Shown here piece after piece: positions 1 through 10,142 of a DNA stretch of 64,000 nt. A model generated the notes under the pieces. That model was given only the letters and a program-made list of their open reading frames with translations. It did not search any database and was not told where the DNA came from. The position numbers were made by a program, and so were the translations under genes. This stretch comes from Ligustrum vulgare (lineage: Eukaryota > Streptophyta > Magnoliopsida > Lamiales > Oleaceae): positions 31,506,614-31,570,613 of the forward strand of contig OY743184.1 in NCBI GenBank assembly GCA_963555705.1, read 5' to 3'. Position 1 is the stretch's first letter. Each line of letters opens with the position of its first letter.

Positions 1-200
1 GGCGGGGATGGGTAAAGGCATCCACACCCCATACCCACCCCGTTACCATTCCTATACATAACAAATGATATGAATAAAATAAAATATAATTATAGCACTA
101 AAATGTGCAAATTAAAAAGAAACGAAAAGAAAATGATTGGCACAAAAATCATTTACCATATTTGATACAAAATTAAAGGAAAGTTGATTCAGGGAAACAA
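1..200. other. Flank of the Helitron, no gene seen
   Basis: The first 55 bases are G/C-rich (GGCGGGGATGGGT and similar), the rest is AT-rich. I see no ORF in either strand. It lies just past the end of the Helitron reading frame and may hold its 3' terminus, but I could not identify a convincing CTRR end with a hairpin. Confidence 0.4.
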
Positions 201-1760
201 TTATAAATTGCCAAAAACTTCTTTAAATACAATGTTACTCGTGTGATCTAAAGGTTTTTCGTCTTCATCACTTATTAGCATATTTAGTCCAGAACGACAC
301 GTAACTCTAGAAATTACAACATATAGCTATCCATGACTAAAAACTGGTTTTTTGAGGAATATACCAACTTGGGAAAGTGATTAACCTTGACTCTTATTTA
401 TGGTCATTGCACACAGCACAATTAAAGGAAATTGTCTTCTTTGAAATTTAAAAGGTAATCTTGGATCGGATGGAGTTAAGGACATTCGTGGAATGAAAAC
501 TTTGTCACTTGCATTATTCCAAACAAAATCATTGCTTCCAAAACATGGGTACTAACAATTAAACTTGTCCCATTGCACAGACCTGCAACATATCAATATT
601 TCGTAGCAACATAAATGGAACCCTAACCTTCAAATTGAGTTCATGATTAGGCACGCCCGAAAATCTAATTATCTTTAAAAATTCAAGAGAATGGAGATCT
701 GATAAGAGGTCCACATTCATGTCTAACCTGCACGTAGTATCAGAGCTCAAGTATGTTCTTCTCTCTGTTTGGCATATAGAAACCAAATAATCATTTACAA
801 ATTCTACCACATCCAGAGTCAAAGCGAGTATGTCCTTCCCTCGCAAATATGAAGAATCACCAACATGGTCTAAAAATGAAGAATATGTGCTATACACCAT
901 GGACTCAACCAAATTATTGGAACTATTTATCAAAAGATCATCTGGTATCTCTATATTTGTGTGTCCATCGTTGTGACCACCAATTGTTCCATCCCCGATG
1001 CTAGACATTCATTCTAAAAAAGTCTACAATTCATTTCTTTGATCATCGTCACCAACATTCTGAAGTCTCATATTCTTTGTCAATATCAAAACTTTATAAT
1101 TTTTCCACAAATAAGATGAATTAATAGTAGCTAAAACAATATCTTGTCTACTCCCTTTAAAAAATTACTGGTAAAATCTATCTGAAGTCACCATCAAAGA
1201 CTATAGTTTTACCTCCAAAATGCCGGTCCATACTCCATGGATTCACAAACCTCAAAATATCATGCATAGTCTTATCTAGGGCTTCAAAACAATATTTGTT
1301 CATCATGGGTGCTTCATCCCAAATTATGAGTTTTGCCTTTGCAATCAAATGAGCGAGTGCACTCCCTTGCTTGACATTGCATGTTGAATCTTCATTAATA
1401 GTTGGAGGAATTACAAATCTTGAATGAGCAGTTCTGTCACTTGGGAATAATAAAGATGCTATTCCACTGGAAGCTACATTTAGCACAATTTGTCCCTTCA
1501 ATCTCAAAAATGTTGAAAGTGTTTTCCGAATAAATGTCTTTCCAGTCCCACCGTAACCATATAAAAAGAACATTCCACCTTGTTCATTATCAACTGCATG
1601 CATTATCCTCGTTGCTCATATGTCAACATGCCTGCATACTTCTTATGTTCATCAGCCATAGCCTTCTTGTCATAAGGAAGCTCTTCCGGCAACGGGAAAT
1701 TGGCATTGATTGAAAATCATGGAGACTTCTTTCTCTGCCCTGCAATATCTTCTCAATCTT
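201..1760 (-). pseudogene. Helitron PIF1-like helicase domain, broken
   Basis: The stretch 1603-1178 carries a Walker A motif GYGGTGKT and a Walker B motif LIIWDEAPM followed by HFGGKTIVFDGDFR, all typical of PIF1 superfamily 1B helicases. The stretch 1008-559 carries the next part (IPDDLL, ENRTYLSSDT-like SERRTYLSSDT region, SGVPNHELNLKV). From 559 to 201 the last conserved motifs are still readable: [16 protein letters not shown], then MTINKSQG and YVVISRVTCRSGL, ending at a TAA at 201-203. This last part has two in-frame stops, one after KSQG and one before LYVV. There is no doubt about the family, but the gene cannot give a full product. Confidence 0.88.
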
Positions 1761-2243
1761 TAGAAGAGTATCATTTTGTATTTCCTCATCACTCAGTTGT
1801 AATCCTAGTTTTGTTAAGAATTTTTGTTAATAAATAAAACTTTGTCCATATTCTATTAACTTAAGTAATGAATTCAAAAGAACTTTTTTTAGCCAATTCA
1901 AATAGATTTACATTACTTCAAAATCGAAAACATACTACATTGAAGTAATATTTACATTTCGATAGACACGTACCTTGATAACCCAAGATGCACCTACGTC
2001 TGTAAAGTATATCATCAAACAGGTATTGCCAACAATTTTTCCAAACAAATTCTGGCTTCGGCTATGCCATCAGTGTACTCTTTATTGTCATCCAACAGAT
2101 CGAGTGCATAGAAGCATCTCTATACGAATTATACTGCACACCATTTACGCATTTTTTTCTTCATTATTTATTGACCCATGGACAATGTTTAATAATATCC
2201 TTAAATAATACATATATCCACTGCCCCGCTGCACATATACAAC
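1761..2243 (-). pseudogene. Helitron linker between Rep and helicase, unreadable
   Basis: About 480 bases lie between the two readable Helitron domains. I found no continuous frame here. The AT-rich part at 1800-1960 may hold an intron, as in other plant Helitrons, but I could not place its splice sites with confidence. Confidence 0.4.
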
Positions 2244-3945
2244 TCATCCAATTGAGAAACTACGTTGTCGGAGTTTCCATTCCCTTTGTGCTTGTTTCCA
2301 AACAAACTTAGTGGGAAATTCGGCATAAGTCAACTCTCTTGCAGAACTATATTTCTTATTTGCTTCCATCCGCACAGTAAACATACTTTCTCTAGCAGAA
2401 GGAAGATTCATGACTCCATTAATCGGATCATCATCTGAGAAAATTACTGTTTGCTCATTCTGAAGATGAAAAGACAACCGTTCAACAGGAGGACCTCTAT
2501 AGCGGATATCATAACCAAACAACCTCCATACAGCTTCACATGGTGACATGTATCTGCAATCTAAGTATATGTATATCTCATCCACACGAGATTGGACATT
2601 ACCATCAGTAGTATTTTCATAAAAGGTTGCAGTAACACGATCATGACCTTTATTCACATATTTAAATAAATATTTTGTAGATTTGGATTGATTGCACCAC
2701 TCAAGGTTAATATGAGCACCAAATTTCCACAAAAGGTAGTGATTGTGTGGAATCACATATCTGTTATCAAGATCAATTTCATTCTTGATGAAGGTTCTTT
2801 TGTTATCCCAACGCTTGTCAACTGGATATTCATCTTCATCAACAGTAGTGTGCTCAGTAAATTGTTTTGGAAAATGCTTAGAACAACGTCGATTTTCCAT
2901 ACAAGGAGAATCTTTTCTTAAACTTCCACATGGACCATGAACCATAAGATCCCTAACTACAGCGTAATAAGATGGTTTACTGTCCTAATCAGGAATTTCA
3001 GCCGATATTATTCTGTCAATACCACTTCCCGTATGGTACTCAGCTTCTTAGGTTAGAAATAACAATTTATGTGCATGTGGCAACCCACGTTTTCCGGAAT
3101 TCAATGGTGTAAATAGCTGCAATTAGAAAATAAAGAAACAAAAATCAATGACGACAATATCACAAAAAATCGATAATGAAAAGAGAAATAATATTATATA
3201 TGAATTAATAAATTATATATAAACAAAATACATGCTCTCACTGTCCCAAATACTTTATCATGCATAAGATCTTTCATTAGAATATCCAACTCCATTTTAA
3301 AAACTCTGCACAAAATGTCAGGTCGATTCTCAGCCTTCAACCTTCTTTTATCCAAGAAACAAACAACATGTGGCCACTTTGGATTGCATGTGAATGTAAT
3401 AAATAAATCTTAATATCTATCCCATTCACATATAGCCATTGTGTCTTGGTAATTTTGAATCATGTATCGTACACATCTTGTGAAGCCTGATGGTAGGACA
3501 ACTCTTTTGCCTTGTGTATAAGGATCAGTTTCACCGCTCCAAAGGGATTTTGTTAAACATTTATACATTTCACATCTAAGTTCCTTTTGTACAGATTCAA
3601 CCATTGTATAGATATCAACTACAAATAGTTGGAACAATCTCTTAGAGAACAAAATAATTGGAGACTCTAAATTTCATTCTTGCAACCTAAAAGCAAAATA
3701 GTCCTGCATACTCAGTTTCTACCTACAACCAGATGATGATGGTTCATCATTTTTTAATAGGATATCTTCTCTATATCCATCTTGACCATCCACATAAAGC
3801 AATGGATATTGGAGTCCAAGATATGAAGAATGTAATTCATTTATTTGCTTCAATAGTCCATACCGAGTTTCAACAACGATATCTCTTTCCCTTGTCAATG
3901 TCTCAAAGTCAACCACTACCAACATCACAATTTCAGACATGGTAG
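2244..3945 (-). pseudogene. Helitron Rep (HUH endonuclease) region, broken
   Basis: The segment 3940-3719 has RDIVVETRYGLLKQINELH and LGLQYPLL, the block that precedes Rep in plant Helitrons. The segment 3652-3410 has RLFQLFVVDIYTMVES and RYMIQNYQDTMAICEWDRY. After one TAA it continues DLFITFTCNPKWP. The two-histidine nuclease motif is present as LPHAH at 3069-3080, but a 1-base frameshift lies just before it and stops follow. The segment 2945-2244 has VHGPCG, CSKHFPK, YRGPPVERLSFHL and related conserved blocks. An intron at 3117-3231 separates the two halves. The Rep is recognisable but cannot be made. Confidence 0.87.
3117..3231 (-). other. Probable intron within Helitron Rep
   Basis: On the minus strand a GT follows the codons for FGTVRA, and TTGCAG precedes codons for IYTIEF. 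Removing these 115 bases keeps the frame and joins two blocks that are adjacent in plant Helitron proteins. The sequence inside is AT-rich and contains stops. Confidence 0.65.
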
Positions 3946-4129
3946 GTTATACCTTCTGCCATCTTCCTTCTTTTTCTAATTAAACGTAGCCTTAAGTTAG
4001 GAAAAATCTATTGAAGAATTTTATTCCTAGCGATCCGAAAGGATTTAACCAAAACATTGTGATTTTCCAACATTTTTTTCAAATCAGAAATAATTTGAAT
4101 ATGCAGCTTTTTTCTCTTCAACATTTTGC

Positions 4130-4221
4130 CTAAGTCATAGTGAAAAATAAGTGAAAATGCAACAAACATAAAATTGTAATCAAACAATATTATAGGAAAT
4201 TTAAAATAAAAAAACACATAC
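4130..4221 (-). other. Probable second Helitron intron
   Basis: On the minus strand GTATGTG follows codons reading NEVSIRLKVVG, and ACTTAG precedes codons leading into LKKMLENHNVLVKSFRIARNKI. Both sides match Helitron protein blocks. The 92 bases between are AT-rich and look intronic. Confidence 0.5.
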
Positions 4222-4327
4222 CCAACTACTTTCAACCTAATGGAAACCTCGTTATATATGTATCGTAAATGTATAGTTGTGTAAATTTTTGCGCAAATCC
4301 ATGGGCTGGTAAAAAACTAGTGATCAT

Positions 4328-4822
4328 GTGATAATTTTGACCATGTAATCTAAAAATAGGAGGGGATCTTCCATTGTTCAAACTGGTGTCAATCTTTCCA
4401 ACCATTGATGTGAATGAAAACATTGTGTTGTATATGTTCAAGAAAATGCTTGCTCCTCTAGTCATTACCATATAATACATCATACTAATCATGTGATAAT
4501 TTTGACCGTGTAATCTAAAAATAGGAGGGGATCTTCCATTATTCAAAGTGGTGTCAATCTTTCCACCCATTGATGTGAATGAAAACATCATGTTGTATAT
4601 ATTCAAGAAAATGCTTGCTCCTCTAGTCATTACCATATAATAAATCATACTAATAATGTGATAATTTTGACTGTGTAATCTAAAAATAGGAGGGGATCTT
4701 CCATTATTCAAAGTGGTGTCAATCTTTCCACCCATTGATGTGAATGAAAACATCATGTTGTATATGTTCAAGAAAATGCTTGCTCCTCTAGTCATTACCA
4801 TATAATAAATCATTTAATATCT
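4328..4822 (-). repeat. 165-bp direct tandem repeat, three copies
   Basis: Copies start at 4328, 4493 and 4658, each exactly 165 bp (55 codons) apart. They are nearly identical, with only a few substitutions, so the amplification is much younger than the Helitron itself. Confidence 0.93.
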
Positions 4823-4910
4823 TGGGCGGATCCTTCATAAGCGGGATCTCTTTCCTTGCATTCAACACAATGAAATTTCGGTTTCCTTGCATTATAACGT
4901 TTCTCAATCC

Positions 4911-5219
4911 TCAACCTCTTCCCCACTGTTAGACTTACCCTCTTGAGGACTACGTGGGGACTAGTAGAAACCTAAAGGTTTGACCTCTAGAGGTTCGTCT
5001 AAGTTTTCTACCTCCCTAAGGTCGTCCACTGTAACTAGCCTCACCATATCTCCCCAGAATAAATAATAAAATTAACAAAGGTGGGGATAGGTCAAGCTTA
5101 CCTACAGCGCTAGTAATTTTTTGTGGAAGGAGAGGTCGTACTAGTTGGCCGAGGAGTTCTCTAATCTCTCACAAATTCTCAAAGTAAAAGGAATGAGATT
5201 ATGGGGACCACATATATAT
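4911..5219 (-). promoter_or_regulatory. Possible minus-strand promoter and leader
   Basis: On the minus strand a TATA-like CTATATATATGTG (about 5206-5219) is followed by a leader without a long ORF and by a short ATG frame starting MVRLVTVDDLREVENL near 5047. It lies at the correct side of the Helitron ORF to serve as its promoter, but nothing proves the link. The rest of the stretch shows nothing I recognise. Confidence 0.3.
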
Positions 5220-5842
5220 AGGAAAAATTGGCAGGAAACATTTCAAAATTTCCACCTTAACTCCTGCCATGTGTCATACATCTAAAGAATGACTATTCAT
5301 TGCATTAAAGTCCATTAGTTGGCAAAAACGTGTGATAGGTGTCAGATATGCATGCACCCAGAGATCTATCCCAATCTGTGATGCACGGGGGCCAATGATC
5401 TGTATCAATTCCCGATCACTTAATTTAAGAATAAGGCTATGGGCCATGGACTTGAACATTACAAGTTTTCCCTATCAAGAGCTTCAGACCGAGCATATTG
5501 TCCGATCTCATAGGGTCATCCCCTTCACATGCCCATAGGTCGGCTATCATGCCCGGTCAAATCCCCAGAGTAAGGTCATGCATTGCCCGACCACATACCT
5601 ATCCTGTTGTATCATGGGTTTCTCAGATCGTCCAATCCTGATCTCACCACACAAAAAGCCCATAGAAGCAGGCCTCAAGTCATCCTCTGTCTATGGGTCG
5701 CATTCTTGGGCCCTAAGATAAGGTGCTCTCCATAAGGAAAAACCCCCAAAAAAGGGAAGTTCAATCCTAGTAAGGATTCTTCTCTGAAAAGGTAAGTTTA
5801 CGCAAAGAGGATTCTTTCTCATAATAGAAGGGCTTTTGAGCC

Positions 5843-5851
5843 CTATAAATA
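5843..5851 (+). promoter_or_regulatory. TATA box in Tat-type LTR
   Basis: CTATAAATA, about 300 bp before the primer site, followed by a C/T-rich stretch suitable for transcription start. Confidence 0.6.
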
Positions 5852-6009
5852 CAGCTCCTCTAATCCAATATAATTCATTCATCGTTAATACAGTTTTTCA
5901 GTTATATATTTCTCTCTACTTTTCTCTTTTCAAAAAACAAATTCTCACACCAGAGGGGCGACGGGGAGAATCCTCCTCGCCTTTTTTGCAGGTCATCAAA
6001 GGAGAATTC

Positions 6010-6127
6010 ATTCATCTTTTCCAATGATCAAGCAACTCCAGATCTTGTCACGTCAAGGTCATCCAAGCCAAATCCATTCATCTTTTTCTGTGATCAAGCA
6101 ACTCCAGATCTTGCCACGTCAAGATTA
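6010..6127 (+). repeat. About 59-bp tandem duplication near the LTR end
   Basis: The text TTCATCTTTT followed by TGATCAAGCAACTCCAG and CACGTCAAG occurs twice in a row, at about 6010-6056 and 6070-6126, with a few substitutions. Confidence 0.8.
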
Positions 6128-6146
6128 GGAATTTTTACAGCATCAA

Positions 6147-6161
6147 TTGGCGCCGTCTATG
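6147..6161 (+). promoter_or_regulatory. Primer-binding site of the Tat-type element
   Basis: TTGGCGCCGTCTATG begins two bases after the LTR end. GGCGCC-type primer sites of this kind are usual in Tat and Athila elements. I did not assign the tRNA. Confidence 0.7.
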
Positions 6162-7312
6162 AAAAAGATTCGATTAGCCATGGTCAATAGATGTCAAAAT
6201 CTCCCTTCCACATCCACGGGACATCCTCTTCCAATCCCTACATTGGCTGAAGAAGGTAATTCCCCACCTCTTGAAGATGTTGAGGAAGAACAACATCCAA
6301 AAGTTACGCCAAACAACAAGCCAGTTAGTCGAGAAGCTTTCAATGAACTCCGACAGTAGTTCCATGACCTCTGTTAAATTCTTCAGCAGCAGGCTAATTG
6401 TCAAGTAGTGCCCGACATAAACACTCCTGGAGCGATTACCAAGAAAGATCACAGGCCAGTCAATCATGTGGATTCCCCGGGAATCGGGGGGCCCATCCCA
6501 TGACTGAAGGTTCCGCCAACCTGACATAACGAGAAATTTCTAGAATTATTCAGGAGGGAATAGTGGACAGAATAAGACAAAACACACAAGGTTGGGCCTC
6601 TTTCACGAGAAGAACCCCTTTCACCTCTGAAATAACTTCATTCCCTTTACCAGAAAGATTCAAGTACCCTCGGATAAAGGAATACGACTGAACCACAGAT
6701 CCCAACACCACCTAAATACCTACATCGATGTCATGGACATGCAGAATGCTCCCGACTAAATATTATGTAAGGCCTTTCTACTGACCTTAACGAATGTAGC
6801 TCGAGATTGGTTTTCCAGAATACCATCAGGGTCGATTTCTTCCTTCGTTGATCTTATTGAGAAATTCACAACCTTCTTCGCAAGCAGCAAGAGGATAAAG
6901 AAGATAGCCGCTTCCCTCATGCAGTTGAGACAAGGGTTCAGTGAGACTCTATGAGAGTTCATGACCCGCTTCAACTGTGAGGGCTTTAGATCGATCTTCA
7001 CATCACCTCAACGACTTTGTCTTTAACCCTAGCCATACGAGGTCAAGAGTTCAAAATTTATTTGTCTAAGAATCCGCCTGCAAATGTGACCGAACTCTTC
7101 AAAAGGGCAAAATATACATAAACATGGAAGAAACCCTTTTATCAGTGAGAACACATGATCAGATTCATGAATCAACAACAACACAATCTTCAGAACACGT
7201 CAAGCAGGGAAATAAAAGGTTAAGGCAAGAAGATGGACGGTACTCTTCCCGATATAGCTCAAAGGGGAACAAGTACAGGCATCAGAGTCCCACTCCATTG
7301 AATACGCCTTAG
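6147..7312 (+). pseudogene. gag: Tat-type gag, broken
   Basis: An N-terminal frame opens at the primer site and reads to 6359. The retrotransposon gag core is at about 6760-7000 (CKAFLLTLTNVARDWFSRI, then IEKFTTFFASSKRIKK and MQLRQGFSETL, one stop, then EFMTRFN). A basic, glutamine-rich C-terminal part is at 7124-7312. The parts lie in different frames, so the gene is dead. Gag would form the cytoplasmic virus-like particle. Confidence 0.75.
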
Positions 7313-7488
7313 TCTCACATTCTCATGGAAATCAAAGGCCGAGAGAAGTTGCGCTGGCTGAACGAAATCGTAATAAACACTACGATTTTCACTAGAGCCA
7401 GGGTCATACCATGGATGAATGCAGAATACTCCAACAAGAAATAAAAGCCCTCATCAAAAGGGGCATCCTAGGCATTATGTGAAGAAAT

Positions 7489-7839
7489 ATGATAAGGGTC
7501 CTCAAGATCAGGATAAAAGGGAGGAGAAGAATAAATTTTATCTTCGGAGGTATAGCTTCAGGAGGTGATTCAAATAACGCTAGGAAGAACTATGATCAGG
7601 CACTGGGAAGTCAAGAGATCAGGTCGGCCAGTCATGATCTTGAACTTTCAGCCAGCATAAGTTTCAGCAACCTCGACATGGAAGGAAGTTTTTATCGTCA
7701 TGATGACGCAGTCGTTATCAGTGCCATGATTGAAAATTTTGATGTAAGAAGAGTACTTATAGATAACGGGAACGCAGCTAATGTTCTTTCTTTAAAAGCT
7801 TTCGACAAGATGCAACTTCCAAAAGATCGGCTTTCCTAA
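7489..7839 (+). pseudogene. Tat-type gag end and retropepsin-like domain, truncated
   Basis: INFIFGGIASGGDSNNARK is the conserved Tat gag-protease boundary. Downstream VLIDNGNAANVLSLKAFDKM aligns with the retropepsin active-site region, with D-N-G in place of D-S/T-G, as is common in this lineage. The frame ends at 7839, where homology to the element stops. Confidence 0.72.
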
Positions 7840-7869
7840 AAGAATTAAGATGAGAATAGGTTGACTATC

Positions 7870-8657
7870 TTATTGTGGAAGGCTAGTCTTTTCTAAGAAC
7901 TTATCTCCTTCCCGAGCCGTCACAATTCTACTTCTCAAATCTGGCTTAACGGTCAAATTTGCCAATCTGCTAGAACTTTGGATTGATGGGGTTCTAACTT
8001 CAATCCTCAAATTCTGAAAATCCTGAATCAATTGACCTTGTACTATTCCCAAAGCTGATAACTGTCCAGTATCCTTCCTATTTAATGCATCTGCAACTTT
8101 ATTGGCTTTACCCAAGTGGTAAAGAATGGTACAATCATAATTCTTTACCAGCTCTAGCCATCGGCGCTGTCTCATGTTCAACTCCTTCTGTGTGAAGAAG
8201 TACTTGAGACTTTTATGGTCGGTGTAAATCTCACATTTACTCCCATATAAATAATGTCTCTAGATCTTCAAAGCGTGTACTACTGCTACAAGCTCTAGAT
8301 CATGTGACAAGCAATTCTTCTCCTATTCTTTATTGACAAATTGTTCAGTTCTCGAAAGTCGATGCACATCCTCATGCTACAATCCTTCTTCTTCACAAAT
8401 AGGACAGGTGCTCCCCATGGAGATACAGTCGGCTTAATAAAACCCTCCTTCTAATAAAACCCTTCTCTAGCAATTCTTCCAGTTGGACCTTCAGTTCTTG
8501 CAATTCTTCGGTGCCAAGCGATACGAAGCTTTCAAAACAGGGGCAGCTCCCAGCACCAAGTCAATAGTAAATTCCACTTGCCTATTAGGTGGAGTGCCTG
8601 GTAGGTCTTTTGGAAATACATCCTTGAAATTGCACACAACTTGTACTGACTCCAATT
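7870..8657 (-). pseudogene. pol: Element F RT and RNase H remnant with internal deletion
   Basis: From 8181 down, [20 protein letters not shown] and [16 protein letters not shown] are typical of the end of Ty3/gypsy RNase H, preceded by [18 protein letters not shown] text. Above 8340 the start of RT is readable with frameshifts: KDLPGTPPNRQVEF, IDLVLGAAPV, then a region like MRMCIDxRELN. The two parts meet near 8330. The whole RT core with its YxDD box is gone, so roughly 600 bp have been deleted. Confidence 0.82.
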
Positions 8658-9114
8658 TTATTTCCTCAGAAAGCTTTCCTTGGAGGTTAACCAGATAATC
8701 TTGATAATTTTCTTTAGCAAGTAGTTTTTCGGCTTACAAAGTCGAGATAAGGTGAGGAAGTGTCTTAACCTTCGACCCGTAAAATCTGAATACTTCATCC
8801 CCATTCTTCTGAAACATGACTTCTTTCTCATGACACATGATTGTAGCACGGTTAGAACTCTTCCAGTCCATACCTAGAATAATGTCAAATTCCTTCATCG
8901 GAATAATATTCAGGTCTGCTTCAAGCAAAGTTCCATCGAAATCTATCCGAATAGACATGACTATCCTATAAGTGTCATTAATTCCTCCTGACGGTAAGCT
9001 CACCTCAAGTACACTACCAGTTGTTTCTCCCATCAAATTTAGTCTAGTTAGGTATGAATCAGCTATAAACGAATGCGTAAACCCAAATCTATTAACAATG
9101 TGTTCGGGTAACAT
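8658..9114 (-). pseudogene. Element F retropepsin-like protease
   Basis: The frame 9114-8734 ends with EFDIILGMDWKSSNRATIMC and KEVMFQ, the second half of the RVP_2 type aspartic protease of Tekay-like elements. The active-site D-S-G is degenerate: the sequence reads RFGFTHSFI where DxGATHSF is expected. The protease would cleave the Gag-Pol polyprotein. Confidence 0.78.
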
Positions 9115-9350
9115 GTGTTATAATTGGCACGAATTTCAAACTATTTTTTTAATAACACAAATTTTCTCTCTCCAATTTTTAACCACAAATTCTATCTCGA
9201 AAATACAAATAACACTAATTATTACTATTTATAATAGTTTCCGAACAGTGGCTAAGACATATACGGGGATACCAGAAACAGATAATATGCATGTTATCAT
9301 GTTAATATCATCAATTTGAGCAATGCATAGTATGAAAAACTAAGCAAGAT
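9115..9350 (-). other. Element F protease N-terminal region, no readable frame
   Basis: A short AT-rich region lies between the protease remnant and the D insertion. TSD AAGAT is at 9346-9350. Nothing else is recognisable. Confidence 0.5.
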
Positions 9351-9733
9351 TGTAGCGACCCAAAATTTTCGTGACTTATTTAAATAGATATTATTTATTT
9401 TAAAAAGGGGTTGCTAAGACTTTGCCCATTTATTTTAAAAGCAAGTGTTCACCTAGCCAATTAAGTGAAATTATTTTTATTTAAAATCTTAATCTGATTA
9501 ATTTCAATTTATTTAAAAGTATCTTATTTTCATTATTTATTTTTAAAGTCCAATTTCAATTTTAACAATTTTCCAAATTTATCTTTGATAATTTTTAGTC
9601 CAAACTTTAATCATTTTGAGTCCAAAACTATTTTAATCCAATTCAACTCTTTAAACCCAAATGCTATTACAATCCATAATAAATCCTAGAATTATTCCTT
9701 GAATAGTCAAAGCCGATCAAAGCCAGTGCAATG
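9351..9733 (+). repeat. Element D 5' LTR, left part
   Basis: It matches the first 382 bases of the 3' LTR (from 24202) up to AGCCAGTGCAATG, where the viral sequence begins. Confidence 0.92.
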
Positions 9734-10142
9734 GATGAGGAAGGTTGCGGAAGGGTGTGTGTATTTGTGAATTTTGGTGATTTAATGTATGTAAATCAAG
9801 ACGTGATCTCATGCTTGGATAAAATGTATAACAAATAAGTAAGATCATTAAATCTTTAAACCTTCTTACTGTAAGTTGGTGTTTGCTGCTTCTTTGTTTT
9901 TTTCTTTTTTGTTGTTATACGCCTCACTATGTTGAATCATCTGGCTTTGTTTTCCTATGACCTCCTGCCTGGTGGTACTCCTGAAGCTTGAATTTGTATA
10001 GATCCGTACGTATTTGAACAAAGTAAGAAAAGTGAAGAAAACATTGGAATTTTATTGAAATGAAGAAGGTTTAAGAGAAAACTCTTAAACTTATTTAGTT
10101 ACATATTTTTTATCCAAGTATGGATCACTATCTTGAAGGTGT
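9734..10142 (-). other. Viral non-coding region
   Basis: There is no ORF. On the minus strand it follows the last gene and contains an AATAAAAT-type signal (about 10049-10056), which fits the polyadenylation region of a caulimovirid transcript. I did not find the virus primer site (TGGTATCAGAGC) here or upstream of the movement protein. Confidence 0.5.

Larger units (their letters stand above)
201..4910 (-). mobile_element. Degenerate autonomous-type Helitron (RepHel)
   Basis: Reading the minus strand from about 4910 to 201 gives the conserved blocks of a plant Helitron polyprotein in the usual order. They are the N-terminal FTSMGGKID/GQNYH region, the block preceding Rep, the HUH Rep endonuclease and a PIF1-type helicase. 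The frame is broken by several stops and frameshifts, so the copy is dead. Two GT-AG introns can be placed where the frame would otherwise break. I could not fix the 5' TC or 3' CTRR ends. Helitrons move by rolling-circle replication in the nucleus, with Rep nicking DNA and the helicase unwinding it. Confidence 0.88.
3946..4910 (-). pseudogene. Helitron N-terminal region with in-frame triplication
   Basis: The conserved Helitron block FSFTSMGGKID...SPPIFRLHGQNYH is present three times in tandem and in frame. The last copy continues into FLPAHGFAQKFTQLYIYDT, the normal downstream sequence. Upstream, a different frame reads IPLMKDPPKILNDLLYGND, which also fits Helitrons, so a frameshift lies near 4800. 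Downstream, past the second probable intron, the LKKMLENHNVLVKSFRIARN block is followed by more frameshifts around 3960-4000. A single copy of this block is the family norm. Confidence 0.8.
5220..6145 (+). repeat. 5' LTR of the Tat-type element, left end uncertain
   Basis: The region ends in TCA at 6145, directly before the primer site. A TATA box CTATAAATA is at 5843-5851. There is only one LTR copy in the window, so the start cannot be fixed by comparison and 5220 is a guess. No ORF is expected here. Confidence 0.5.
5220..7850 (+). mobile_element. Ty3/gypsy Tat-type LTR retrotransposon, 5' part only
   Basis: An LTR-like region with a TATA box is followed by a GGCGCC-type primer site, a gag domain and a protease-like domain, all on plus. 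RT, RNase H, integrase and the 3' LTR are absent: the sequence stops near 7840 and passes into element F on the other strand. The left LTR end is not resolved. The gag wording (ARDWFSRIPSGSISSF, MQLRQGF, FIFGGIASGGDSNNAR) is that of the Tat lineage. Confidence 0.8.
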
